Assembly (NCBI RefSeq): GCF_003626695.1
Contig: NZ_RBAH01000007.1
Span: 221,748 to 285,747, forward strand
Direction of reading: 5' to 3'
DNA length: 64,000 bases
DNA from: Paenibacillus ginsengarvi
GTDB lineage: Bacteria; Bacillota; Bacilli; Paenibacillales; NBRC-103111
Below, piece after piece: positions 50,602 to 60,800 of the stretch. Numbering within the stretch: the first letter of the stretch is position 1; the number at the start of each line of letters is the position of its first letter. The notes beneath the pieces were generated by a model, which ran no database searches, was not told the origin of the DNA, and saw only the letters and a program-made list of their open reading frames with translations. The position numbers and the translations under genes were made by a program.

Positions 50602-50937
50602 TCAGCCTACCGCTTCCAAGGCGTCCCGCTCCGTCGCGCAAATCGTGAAAATAGCGCTGAACCCGGACATATCGAAAACTTCCTTGACGTTCTGGTTCAA
50701 ATGAGCGAGCGCGAGCTTGCCTTGGATCGTTTTGATTTTTTTGGCCGCAAGCAGAAAGCTGCGCAAGCCGGCGCTGCTTACATATTCGAGCTGCGACAGA
50801 TCGAACACGAACCTCGCGGCCCCTTGCTCGACCAGCTGTAAAAATTGCGACTCCAGCGCCCCCGACGTATTGCCGTCCAAGCGGCCGCTCAAAGCAAGCA
50901 CCGTCGCTCCGTCCTTAGCGCGTTGTTCGATATTCAT
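50602..50937 (-). CDS. STAS-domain anti-sigma factor antagonist
   Basis: Protein of 111 residues, SpoIIAA/RsbV type. The phosphorylation site is EYVSSAGLRS with Ser54. Phosphorylation by the RsbW-like kinase and removal by the SpoIIE-type phosphatase would control its binding. Its start overlaps the kinase stop by four bases. No sigma factor gene is seen in the window, so the final target is unknown. Confidence 0.92.
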   Translation of the reverse strand: MNIEQRAKDGATVLALSGRLDGNTSGALESQFLQLVEQGAARFVFDLSQLEYVSSAGLRSFLLAAKKIKTIQGKLALAHLNQNVKEVFDMSGFSAIFTICATERDALEAVG

Positions 50938-51377
50938 TCCGCTACATCCTCCTTCTGCTGCTGCGTTCGCAGCGTCATCTCCAATCGGTTCCGCTCTTCC
51001 CGCCGCTCGTATGCGATCGTCTCCGCTAACGTGCGGGCAAAATGGATGCCGAGCCCGCCGATACGGCGTTCCTCGATACCTGCCTTTAGGTCCGGCTCCG
51101 GAAGAGTCAGCGGATTAAAAGGGACTCCGTTGTCGGTTAAACAAACCTCTGTGCAGCCCGGCCCTTGCGATAAACAAACCTCGATCTCGGCATGCTGCCG
51201 CGTTGCCCCGTCATACCCGTACGAAATGATGTTCGTGACGAGTTCCTCGCAAACAAGCTGGAGACGGTAACGCGCTCTTTCGTTAAGCTCGTAAACATCC
51301 GAGGCGCTGTCCACAAACAATCGCAGCTTCTCAAGCTGCCCCATGTCGCCGCACAGCGTCAAACGTTTGGTCGTCAT
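50934..51377 (-). CDS. RsbW/SpoIIAB-like anti-sigma factor serine kinase
   Basis: GHKL-type ATP-binding protein of 147 residues. N box CEELVTNIISYG, G1 DNGVPFNP and G2 GGLGIHFAR are intact. I set the start at ATG 51377, after AGGAGG; the longer frame would overlap the membrane protein gene. It should phosphorylate the STAS partner and bind a sigma factor or another client. Confidence 0.9.
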   Translation of the reverse strand: MTTKRLTLCGDMGQLEKLRLFVDSASDVYELNERARYRLQLVCEELVTNIISYGYDGATRQHAEIEVCLSQGPGCTEVCLTDNGVPFNPLTLPEPDLKAGIEERRIGGLGIHFARTLAETIAYERREERNRLEMTLRTQQQKEDVAE

Positions 51378-51412
51378 AGCCGCCCTCCTCTCGCCGGTTA
51401 AGCCGCAAACAT

Positions 51413-54400
51413 TCACGCCATCTTCATCAGCATATTTTCCAGCAACCGGACACGCGCGCTTGTGGCGTGCAGCAGCCCGATGCCGATTTCCGGATACAGC
51501 CGAATGAGCCGGGAGAGCTGTTCGCCATGCAGCGCCAGCACCTTCGCGTCGTCGAAGATGACCTGCGCCGTAACCGAGGAAGGCGCCCCGTCGAGAGCCG
51601 TGTTATCCCCGAACGACATTTTCGCGCCGAGCACTCCGATCGCCGCCCCTCCGCCGTCCTCCGTTTCATTGCTCAGCTCTATATGGCCTTCGATCAGCAA
51701 ATACAAGTACGGCGACGTCTGTCCGCGTCGCAGGAGGACGGCGCCTTCCTGATGCAGCTCCTCCTGCGAGATGCCGGCCAAGTGGCCCAGTTCGTCTACG
51801 GACAAGTTCGAGAACAGCGAAACTTGCTTCAAAAAGATAACTTTGTCCAGCATCGACAGCATTTGCCGTTCTTCCTTCATGCCTGATCCCTCCTCCAGCG
51901 CGTAGCCGGCAATTCGGTTCAGCCATTCGTCGGGCCACGTCATCGCATCCTGGACGATCGCCTTCGGATGGCCGGAGCCGTGATCCGATTCGGTCCGCCT
52001 CAGCAGAGCCAGCAGCGCGGCGGACAGCTTCCGGTCGCCGATCCCTTCGACCAGCACCTCCATACCGTTCTCGCGCACTTCCTCGTTCTCGTCCTGAACG
52101 GTTTCCTTCAGCGAGTGGACGACCCGTTCGTCCGACAGCTGGGCCAGCACTTCCCACACGCCGCCTACCAGCGACTGCTGAATCTCGATAAAGCGGTGGG
52201 CCGCCAGCTCCGCGAGCTCCGGCTTGTTCAGCCGCCGAAGCGCTTCCGGCAGCGCGCCTTCCCGGCTCGATACGTTAATGCGCTGGACGCATAATTCGAC
52301 CAGCTCCGCGCGAATCGCAGTCTCATCCATCAAGCGGGCCAGCACGGATACCGCCATATTCCAGATGAACGGATTGCCGTTCATAGCGCCCGCGTGCTCC
52401 TTTAGTATCGCCAGCGCCTTGTCGCCGATATCGATCAGAGCGTTGTGGATCGCTCGGGCAAGCTCCTTGTCGACGGACGGTACCATCGCGAGAATAATCG
52501 GTGCGGCTTCCTCCGCCTGCAGCTTGCCGAGCGCGTGAATGGCGGCGGCCTTAACCGCCGGCTTCGGATCTTCCAGCAGCGTCATCAGCCACGGCGCGTA
52601 GCTGGCAAGATGCAGATCGGCAACCGTGTGACAGCCGTAAATCGCCCACTCTCCGCCTTTGTCCAGCATCGTGATCAGCGTTTCTTCACAGGCGGAGTAG
52701 CTTTCCTCGCTTTCCAGCGCGTACAGCGCTTTAATGCCTTCGTAAACGACCCGCGGTCTCGGATCGAGCAGCTTGGCACGCAAAAAGTAATGCACCTGGC
52801 TCTTCATATGTTTCGCCTTAGCCATTTGCTTGACGCACTCCGCGCGCACCTCTTCGTGCTCGTCTTCCAGAAACGCCGCCACCTGAACGAGCTCCTGCAC
52901 GGTCGCCGCCTGCAGATTCATGGCGCGCAGCGAGGCCACGCGAATACGGGCGCTCCGGTCGCCGATCAAACCGACCAGATGCGGGAAGTAAGAAGTATCC
53001 TTCACCTTGCCGATCAGCTCAAGCGCCAGTTCCCGCACATAATCGTTCGGATGCTTCAAATACTGCAGCACCGCCGACAGCGCCTTGGAATTGCGCATCG
53101 CCCCGAGAAACGATACGGCGCTGTCCGACAAGTCGGCGAACAGCGATTGCACGCTGCCTACAAGCTCCTTGACGTACAGATGGCGGCCATACCAGGCAAC
53201 GGCGATCAAAACCGCGGCGAGCGCGATGCCGACCCAAGCCAGCGGTGCCAACCCGACCCATTTGGCCGAGTGGGTCAGCGACAGGGCCGATCCGAGCAGG
53301 ATACCGCCTGATGCGGCTAAGCCCTGCGCAAAATAACGGAAGCCGTCCCTCTCGGATATCGGCAGCATTTTGAAAAACAGCTGGTAGCACGGCTCCGCAA
53401 TATAATACAGCAGCACATACAGCACCGCATAGGAGCCCGATGTGACGCCGAGACCAACAGGGCTCCCCATAAACATTGAAACCACGCCGAAGCCTACGAG
53501 AAACGTTACCGATATCGCAAGCAGCATATTGCTCGCGCCGAGCTTATTCATCAGCTTGCCGGATACCGTTTGCAGCAGCAAACAAAACGTAAACTGAAGC
53601 GCCGTAATGAGCCCGTAATAAGACGTCAGCTCGCCCTGCGACGTAAATTTCGCTTCCGCCGCATTGAAATACTGGTATTCCATCATGAAATAAAGCGCAG
53701 GCATCAGCGTCATAAGCGTAATGGCCGTCAGCATGAACGGGCTGCGCAGCGTTTGGCGCAAATAATACAATCCGGGTCTCCTCACGCTCGCAGTGGCAGG
53801 CGAGTCATGCTTGCGCGACGCCTCCTTGATCATCAGCGGAGTCAAATACCGGGCCAGCGATTTGCGGAAATAGCGGTAACCGATGCCAAGCACGATCGGA
53901 GCCAGCGCATACACCGCCTCCGTCCCGAGCCACGCGCCTACAACATAAGCGATGATCCCCGCCGCAATGCCGCCGGTCGTAGTCGAGGCGATGAAAAGCG
54001 GCATCAGCCGTTTCGCCTGCTGCGTTGGGCACAGGTCAAACGCTGTGCTCCACAGCAGCAGCGTCAGCTGACGGACGACGAAGTTGGACGAAATGAACAA
54101 GAACGGATAATAAACGGCCGAGCCGATTCCGCCGAACAGAAATACGAGCAGCACAGCCGCGTTCAGAACCAGAATGCCCAGCATAATGAGATACAGCTGC
54201 CGCATAAACTTGTCTTTCGCCGCACTCCCGGCGAGCTTGGAGAGCAGCCAGCCTTCGATCGGCAGGATAGCCGCTTCCGCTATATACACATAAGGCAAAT
54301 ACTGCACGCCGAACCTGACGTTAAACAGCGACATGAACGCCGTATAATTGAGCGATTCGGCAATGCCCCCGCACAAAAATATCGGCAGCATGATCCACAG

Positions 54401-54460
54401 CTTGCGGGTGTCTTCGCCGCTAAGACCAAACCACCGAGTCATTGCAGACTGCATCTTCAA
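51413..54460 (-). CDS. Transporter-like membrane protein fused to HEAT repeats and a cyclic-nucleotide-binding domain
   Basis: Protein of 1015 residues. An N-terminal 12-segment membrane domain (about 15-440) resembles the nucleotide transporter/major facilitator type (ADP/ATP translocase-like). HEAT-type helical repeats fill about 455-860 (VRELALELIGKVKD, VRENGMEVLVEGIGD). A cNMP-binding domain ends the chain (about 885-1010, VSLFSNLSVDELG, GAKMSFGDNTALDGAP). The phosphate-binding cassette reads FGDNTALDGAPSS, which departs from the FGE-A-RAA consensus, so the ligand may not be cAMP. Starts at TTG 54460 or ATG 54454. Confidence 0.85.
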   Translation of the reverse strand: MKMQSAMTRWFGLSGEDTRKLWIMLPIFLCGGIAESLNYTAFMSLFNVRFGVQYLPYVYIAEAAILPIEGWLLSKLAGSAAKDKFMRQLYLIMLGILVLNAAVLLVFLFGGIGSAVYYPFLFISSNFVVRQLTLLLWSTAFDLCPTQQAKRLMPLFIASTTTGGIAAGIIAYVVGAWLGTEAVYALAPIVLGIGYRYFRKSLARYLTPLMIKEASRKHDSPATASVRRPGLYYLRQTLRSPFMLTAITLMTLMPALYFMMEYQYFNAAEAKFTSQGELTSYYGLITALQFTFCLLLQTVSGKLMNKLGASNMLLAISVTFLVGFGVVSMFMGSPVGLGVTSGSYAVLYVLLYYIAEPCYQLFFKMLPISERDGFRYFAQGLAASGGILLGSALSLTHSAKWVGLAPLAWVGIALAAVLIAVAWYGRHLYVKELVGSVQSLFADLSDSAVSFLGAMRNSKALSAVLQYLKHPNDYVRELALELIGKVKDTSYFPHLVGLIGDRSARIRVASLRAMNLQAATVQELVQVAAFLEDEHEEVRAECVKQMAKAKHMKSQVHYFLRAKLLDPRPRVVYEGIKALYALESEESYSACEETLITMLDKGGEWAIYGCHTVADLHLASYAPWLMTLLEDPKPAVKAAAIHALGKLQAEEAAPIILAMVPSVDKELARAIHNALIDIGDKALAILKEHAGAMNGNPFIWNMAVSVLARLMDETAIRAELVELCVQRINVSSREGALPEALRRLNKPELAELAAHRFIEIQQSLVGGVWEVLAQLSDERVVHSLKETVQDENEEVRENGMEVLVEGIGDRKLSAALLALLRRTESDHGSGHPKAIVQDAMTWPDEWLNRIAGYALEEGSGMKEERQMLSMLDKVIFLKQVSLFSNLSVDELGHLAGISQEELHQEGAVLLRRGQTSPYLYLLIEGHIELSNETEDGGGAAIGVLGAKMSFGDNTALDGAPSSVTAQVIFDDAKVLALHGEQLSRLIRLYPEIGIGLLHATSARVRLLENMLMKMA

Positions 54461-54496
54461 TCAAGTCCTATCCGTTTGGTTTACGCCTTTTTCCGG

Positions 54497-55051
54497 TTAT
54501 GGTCCGGGCTTTGCGGCGCTTTCGCCGGCACCCGGCAGTTTTTTGTAATAGGCCAGCCGGTCTTCCCCGTCGTAGTAAAAGTCCGGATACCGCCCGATCT
54601 GCCTGAAGCCGTTGCGGACGAACATATTCTGGATCGGCACGTACTCCGGCAAATCGCAAGTATAGGTAAGCAAATACCGGCCTCCGATCGAAATAACGTA
54701 TTGCTCCAGCGCGCTGTACAGCTGCCGGGCTACTCCATACCGGCGGTACTCGCGATGCACGACCAGATAGTCCCACAAATAACCGTCCGTCTGATGCTCG
54801 TTCTCCTTGCAGCTCGTTACGCCGACAATGTCTCCGGCTCCGTTCTCCACATACCAATACATATGATGCCTCTGCTGCAGGCTGGCGAGCGGAGCATGGC
54901 GAAAATGGTCCAGCTCCCCGGGCGTATGCCGCGCATCGTCGAACGACCATTCGGACAGGAAAAAGGCGCTGATTCTCCGCGCCTCCTCCTCCGATTTCAT
55001 CTGAACAACCCGTATATCGTTTTTCGATTGTTCCGCATAGCCGATACTCAT
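54497..55051 (-). CDS. GNAT-family N-acetyltransferase
   Basis: Acyltransferase-like protein of 184 residues. The acetyl-CoA loop reads HREYRRYGVARQLY (V-x-x-x-x-R-x-x-G-[VI]-A/G), preceded by YLWDYLVV and followed by GFRQIGRYPDFY. I chose ATG 55051 after GGGGAGG. It lies 36 bases before the HEAT/cNMP gene. As part of this signalling block it may acetylate one of the neighbouring proteins; that is a guess. Confidence 0.88.
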   Translation of the reverse strand: MSIGYAEQSKNDIRVVQMKSEEEARRISAFFLSEWSFDDARHTPGELDHFRHAPLASLQQRHHMYWYVENGAGDIVGVTSCKENEHQTDGYLWDYLVVHREYRRYGVARQLYSALEQYVISIGGRYLLTYTCDLPEYVPIQNMFVRNGFRQIGRYPDFYYDGEDRLAYYKKLPGAGESAAKPGP

Positions 55052-55099
55052 ACTTGTCCTCCCCTGTTCGAGCATGCCCGTTTACCGGCTGCGGCGGCC

Positions 55100-57856
55100 T
55101 CAGGAAACCGACAAAGTGCCGTTCCAGTCTTCGGTCGTGCCGTTCTGGTAATACTCGTCGCACAAATAGAAATACAACTGAGCGGCCTTGTCCTGCCGGT
55201 TCATCTTAATCACCATCAGAAAAGCTTCCCGCGCATCGTGAAAACGTCCGACCTGGTAGTAAGTGACTGCTTCCTCGAAACGCGCCTTCGTCCGTTCCTT
55301 GAGCGTCCGGATCGTATCCGGGTCTCCTTCGTACACGTCGTACAAATGGAGCGGCTCCTTGATGCCGCCGACCTGGATCATGCCCAGATTGCGGTACCCA
55401 AATCGGGACGCATCGCTTAGCGATTGCACGACGTTATCCGTAATTAGAATCGAAGCGCCTAGCGGTTCGGTCAGCTTCTCGAGGATGATCGAGATGTTAA
55501 CGTTATCCGAGATGACGTTACTTTCGAGACGCTGCTCCTCGCCGATAATACCGAGCCTCAGCGGCCCTTTGTGCAGGCCGATGCCGATATCGACCGGACG
55601 GTACCCGGAATGGTTCCGATGGGTGTTGTACAGATCCAACTCCCGCCGCATTTCCACGGAAGCGCGGAGCGCCTCGTCCGCGGAGCCGGGGAACAGCGCC
55701 ATAAAGCCGGCTCCCAAATATTTGTTGATCATCCCCTGATGATTGCGCACATACGGGCCGAACCGGTTCAGAAACGAGTTGACGAAATTGAAATTTTGTT
55801 CAGGCGTCAGCAGCTTCGACATCGTATAAAAGCTGCGGATGTTGCAAATCATCGTGCTCATGTTTTGCTCGACCTGATCGCCGAGCCGCACATCGAGAAT
55901 CGAATGCTTGTTCAGGAAGCGCAAAAACTGCTGCGGAACGAAACGGTAGTAGGCTTCGCTGAACGCCTCAACCTTCATGATGTATTCGCGGATTCGCGCC
56001 GCCATCGTATTGACGCTTTCGCCGAGGTCGGCGATTTCGTCTCTCGTTCGGATTTTGACTTCCGTCTCCCAGTTCCCCCTGGCGATATCGCCGACGCTTT
56101 TGCGCAGCTTGCGCAGCGATGACAGCTGAATGAACGTCATCAGCAGCAGCACAAGCAGCAGACAGGCGGTGACGATGACGATATTGCGCACGATCGACTG
56201 CATGACGCTTCTGCGATGGATGAGCAGCGATTCCATATTTTTGCTCGTTTCGAACACGCCCACAATTTTTCCCGCGGAGTTCGTGATCGGGGCGATCCCA
56301 TAGCTCCAGCTGCCCGTATCGTCCGTCCAGCCGCCGTTAGCCACTTTGCCCTGCTCGACCACCTGCCTGTTCTCGTCCGTCATCGGGAACGGGTTGAACA
56401 TGTGCATCTCGTCGTCGTCTTCCACAATGCGGTAAATCAGCCCGTTTTCGACTTTATACACCGCTTTGTAAAACCCGCGGTTTTCGGAGCTCGAGCTGTT
56501 GTCGAAGACAGCGTCTATTTTTTTGCGGAATTCATTGTACGTCTCTCCCCGGTACTCAATCGGAGAATTAAGCGCCTCCAGCTTGTCGCCGTCAACCAGA
56601 TTTTGTCCGTTCGCCGCAAGCAGTGAAAGCTCGCGATACGTTTCCTGTTCCATCTTCTCGACAAAGTTGTTGTAGATGAACATCGAGAGCACCACCATCG
56701 CGGCGACGACCGCCGGAACGAAAACGACGATCTGCTTGAACAAAAGCGACGTGCGACGCTTCAGCACATCGATGAGGAACAGCTTGACCGCTGCCAGCAA
56801 TAGCAGCGCGCAAACGGCTGCGGTCGCCCATACGAGCCACCGGTACGCGACATAACGATCCGAATACAGAGCGTTATTGAGCGAAGGGGCGAACGTCCCG
56901 TTGGCGTAACGCCGGTCGAGCTGCTGATCGTCGACGATGATAATGTCGCCGTCCTGGCTCAGGCTGATTTCCGGCTTTTTGTACGGAATCCGGATGCCGC
57001 TCTCCTCTTCTATCGCTTCATTGACGAGCTCCTCGACAATGTATGGCTGAAGAGGGTCGAACCGGCTGATCGCCTTGGAGAAATAATCGATATACACGAT
57101 TCGACCTTTGCCGTCCAGCCGGATGCTCTCGGGAAAATTGCGGCGTGTCCGGTCCAGCCCGGGCAGCGGGTAGATCATCTCCGACTTGCCGTCCAGCTTC
57201 ACGCTGTACAATTCCCCGCTCCGAGTCGAATAATAAATGCTGCCGGGCTTCACGCCGTCGATATCGGCCAAATACTTGTTCGCCGGCATGTCGAACACGA
57301 ACATCGGCTTCGCTTCGTCTTCCCCGGCCCGAAGCCGGTACTCGGTTACCTTCGTCACTTCGTCGTTATAGAAGATCAGGTCGCCTTGCTCCAGCTGCGG
57401 GCTTTTCAAGCTGCCGATCCGGTACCTTTTCATCTTGTCGTCGTAATCCTGGTTGAAAATGACGCGGTCGAACGAGCCGTCGGCTCCGAACCGGACGATC
57501 TGCTCCGACTTGACGGTCAGCCCGTACGGGTCAAGCAGCGTCCGCACCGTATACAGCCGGTTTTGCTCGTCGACGATCATGTCGTTAAACCGGAATTGCT
57601 CACCGTTTTTGCCGACTTCGCTATGGATCGAGAACAATAAAGTTCCGTCTTTCTCCAGCTTATGTATCGTTTTTTTGGAGTTGTCAATGACGTACAAATT
57701 ATCGCTTGGATCGGCGATCGCCTTCGACAGGCTGACGAACGGAAGCTCGCGGTTCAACGGGTTTTGCTTCAGCAGGCGCCTTTCTTGGAACGCGTACGTT
57801 CCGGCTACGGCCGCCAGCAGCAGCACAAGCAGCAGAACCGCAACAGGCTTCTTCAT
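55100..57856 (-). CDS. Membrane sensor with HAMP and degenerate class III cyclase domain
   Basis: Protein of 918 residues. A signal anchor (about 5-22) and beta-propeller-like extracellular part (about 45-340, NHL-type strands) lead to a membrane segment near 345-365. A second membrane segment near 385-405, an extracellular domain (410-565), a third segment near 570-595, and HAMP (about 600-650) follow. The cyclase-like domain (about 660-850) lacks key residues: the first metal Asp is Asn672 (ICNIRSF), the second is Ala716 (GAGFMAL), and the transition-state Arg is Ile791 although Asn787 remains. A TPR-like tail ends it. It is unlikely to make cyclic nucleotides. Confidence 0.85.
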   Translation of the reverse strand: MKKPVAVLLLVLLLAAVAGTYAFQERRLLKQNPLNRELPFVSLSKAIADPSDNLYVIDNSKKTIHKLEKDGTLLFSIHSEVGKNGEQFRFNDMIVDEQNRLYTVRTLLDPYGLTVKSEQIVRFGADGSFDRVIFNQDYDDKMKRYRIGSLKSPQLEQGDLIFYNDEVTKVTEYRLRAGEDEAKPMFVFDMPANKYLADIDGVKPGSIYYSTRSGELYSVKLDGKSEMIYPLPGLDRTRRNFPESIRLDGKGRIVYIDYFSKAISRFDPLQPYIVEELVNEAIEEESGIRIPYKKPEISLSQDGDIIIVDDQQLDRRYANGTFAPSLNNALYSDRYVAYRWLVWATAAVCALLLLAAVKLFLIDVLKRRTSLLFKQIVVFVPAVVAAMVVLSMFIYNNFVEKMEQETYRELSLLAANGQNLVDGDKLEALNSPIEYRGETYNEFRKKIDAVFDNSSSSENRGFYKAVYKVENGLIYRIVEDDDEMHMFNPFPMTDENRQVVEQGKVANGGWTDDTGSWSYGIAPITNSAGKIVGVFETSKNMESLLIHRRSVMQSIVRNIVIVTACLLLVLLLMTFIQLSSLRKLRKSVGDIARGNWETEVKIRTRDEIADLGESVNTMAARIREYIMKVEAFSEAYYRFVPQQFLRFLNKHSILDVRLGDQVEQNMSTMICNIRSFYTMSKLLTPEQNFNFVNSFLNRFGPYVRNHQGMINKYLGAGFMALFPGSADEALRASVEMRRELDLYNTHRNHSGYRPVDIGIGLHKGPLRLGIIGEEQRLESNVISDNVNISIILEKLTEPLGASILITDNVVQSLSDASRFGYRNLGMIQVGGIKEPLHLYDVYEGDPDTIRTLKERTKARFEEAVTYYQVGRFHDAREAFLMVIKMNRQDKAAQLYFYLCDEYYQNGTTEDWNGTLSVS

Positions 57857-57891
57857 GGGACGGTGTCTCCTCGTCTATTAACTTGGTAAGC

Positions 57892-60800
57892 TTACCGGTA
57901 CAGCTCGATCGTGCTTGTTTCGCCGTTCCAGACGACTTCGATCCCGAGCGATTCAGCCAAAAAGCGGAGCGGCACGAACGTTCGGCCGGCCGTAAGCTCG
58001 GGCGCGGCTTCGAGCTGCACCAGTTCGCCGTTTACGTAAGCGATCCCGCTTCCTATCGTACACTGGATCGTCCCGTAGCTCGTGCTGACCGTCGCCGTTC
58101 TCGTATCCTCCGCCCAATCGACCGCGGCGCCGAACGATTCCGACACCGCGCGCAGTGGAATAAAGGTGTTTCCGGCGCGAATGTACGGCGGGATGTCCGT
58201 CTTCAGCGGAGCGGACGGCGACAGCAGATGCTCCGGCGGAAGCGGTGCCGCTTCGCCTTTCGTCTCGGCCGTTATCTGCTCGGCAAGCCGCTCCAGCTCC
58301 GCCGTTTGCTGCTCCCCGTACATGTCTTTCTGCTTCGCGATCAACCGGACGAGCGAGGCCGCTTCCTGTTCGTCCAGCCGCGCAGCTAGCTGCTCCCGCA
58401 GCACCGCCGCAGCTGTGCCCGGCTCCGGCGGAGGCTGTGCCGCAAGCTGTGCGGCAACCTCCCGGACCGCTTCCAACCCCGCAAACAATCGCTCCTTCTC
58501 GAGCTGCGCCTGCGAGGTTTGCACGGCGGACAACGTCGCCGCGAGCGCTTCGGCCTTCGCCTTGTCGCCCGCCTGCTCCGCCTTCGCGCGGTCGGCATTC
58601 AGCGTGCGCGCCGCCTCGGCGAGTACCGCCAGGCCGTCCGCGAAGCCGCCGGAAGCTTCCGCCGCCTTGCCTTTTGCGTCCAGCAAAGCATCCAGCGCCT
58701 TGATCGCGGTCGCCGCGTCGCCTGACAGGACGGCTCTGAGCAGTTCCTCCTGCCGGCTACCCGCCAGCGCTTCCAACTCGTCTTCTCCAAGCGTCTCCGC
58801 GCTGCCGGGCTCCGCTGCACCAGTTCCCGCTCCCGAACCTTGGCCCGTGCCGGGCGTTTCCCCTGCGCCGCTGCCCGAGCTTCCGCCGTTTTGCGCCTCG
58901 GCGAGCCCCGCGAGAAGCGCCTCGGGACTACCGACTAGCGCCATTTGCTTCATCGCCGCTTTTGAATCGCCAGCCTTGAGCGCTTCCAGCATCGCTTTCT
59001 GCGCCTTCGCCTCCTCGGCCCGGATCGCAATGGCGGCAAGCAAATCGCCTTTCCCGGCGTCCACAGCCGCCTTTTTGTCCGCTTCCAGCTTTTCCAGCTC
59101 GGCAGTTAGTCTGGCGATCTCGCCATCTAGCTCTGTAGGGCTTAGAAGCGAACGGACCGCGTCCTTCCCCTGCACATCGATCGTAATTTTGAGCGCCTGA
59201 AGCTGCTCGGAAGATAATGCGGCGGCGCCTTGCGGATCGTTCAGCGCCGAGGCGTCGGTAATCCGGTCGAGCGAGAACCAGGTCTTGCCATCCGGACTGT
59301 AGACGATGCCTTGTCCCGAAGTCTTCACGGTGGCTGCCGCTGCATCGTACACGGCTTCGCTCAGCGCCTCCAGCTTCACCTTCGTCGTCCCGATGATCAC
59401 CTCCGCGCCGCTTGTGCCTGCCGCTGCTCCCGGCGCTGAGTCGCCGATCGAAGCGGCCGGACTGTCCGGCTGTGCGGGAGCGATCGTAAAGCTTCCCGAT
59501 GTGCCTCCCCCGAGCGGCGCTTCGCCGATCAGTTCGTCGCCGCGGTACAGGGCGATTCGCATCTGCTCCGGCTTGGCCAAGACAACTGTCAAGGCGCGAA
59601 CCGGTTTGCCCGCCTTCGTTTTGCCGCCGACGATGCGGCCGCCCTCTCCGATCAGCACATAGTCGGTCGCCTTCAGCCTTTTGTCCGGCACGGCTGTAAA
59701 CTCGCTCAGGAGCTCACCGATGGCCGGCCGCAGCGTCCATTTGCCCGATGCGGGCTGAACCGGCGCCGGCTGAACGGGACTCAAGCCGTCGTCGATCCCT
59801 TTGTACGGCAGCAGTCCCGGCTTGTAGGTGCGCTCCAGCGCCCCGCCCGTATCCACGTTCAGCTTGCCGATCGCTCCCATGTAAGCGATCTGGGCGGACA
59901 ATACTTGCGAATCGGCGGACTCGTACGCCTCCTCCGCCTGCTCCAGCTCCTCCGGCGGGGACAACCCGAGCTTCCGCTTGCTTTCGGCTTTGCCGAGCGC
60001 GCCGAATGCCGCCTCGCGGGCCCGCAGCGCCTGGGCGTATGCCTCCTCCGCCGTCTTCGCGTCCAAGTACGTTTGCCGGACGGCGGCAATGACAGCTTCG
60101 CGGCTTTCCTTTTCCTTCAGCGCCGCCTTGCCCTGCTCCATCGTCGCGAGCGGAAGTCCGTTTCGCAGATCGTCCAAATAGCGAAGTCCGTCGAATTCGC
60201 CCTGGAACAGCTTCTTAGGTATAGGGAAAATGATCCAGTAATACCCTTCCCAATCCTGGCGCACCTGCTCCAGCAGCGACTCGTAGCTCGCCGTGAACAA
60301 ATCCATGTCGATATTGCCCGCATCGTACATCCGGTCGAACGCCTTCATCCGCCCGGCCCCGAACTTCGAGGCATACAGCTGGCGGGTAGCATTCAGCTTC
60401 TCGTCCGCAAGCCTTCGCGATTCGACATCGCGGATGAGCGCGGTATTCGCCGCAAGCGCTCCCGATATGTAGCCCGGCAGCGCCCGCTCGGACAAGTCGG
60501 CATATACCGGGTCGAAAGTCATGGCAACCGGCTGCTCCAGCGATGTTCCTATCTTGCCGCCGAGCGCCAGCCGGGCCCCCTTCGCGGCCAGCTGCGCCTG
60601 CTTGTAGGCGGAGGAGGCCCGCTCCAGCGCTTGCGCCGCCTTTTCTTTGTCCGCTTGCTTCGCCAGCCCGTACTTCAGCTTTTGCCCGGTCGCATCCGCT
60701 TCCCGCAGCGCCTCGTCCCGCTTGTTCCGGGCAGCCTGTTCCGCCAACATCGCCTGAAAGGCTGTCAAATACGACTGCTCCGCGTCGTTTTTGACCTGAA

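Noticed and set aside
55100..57856. Calling an active adenylate or guanylate cyclase
   Set aside because: The metal-binding and transition-state residues are replaced, so activity is not supported.
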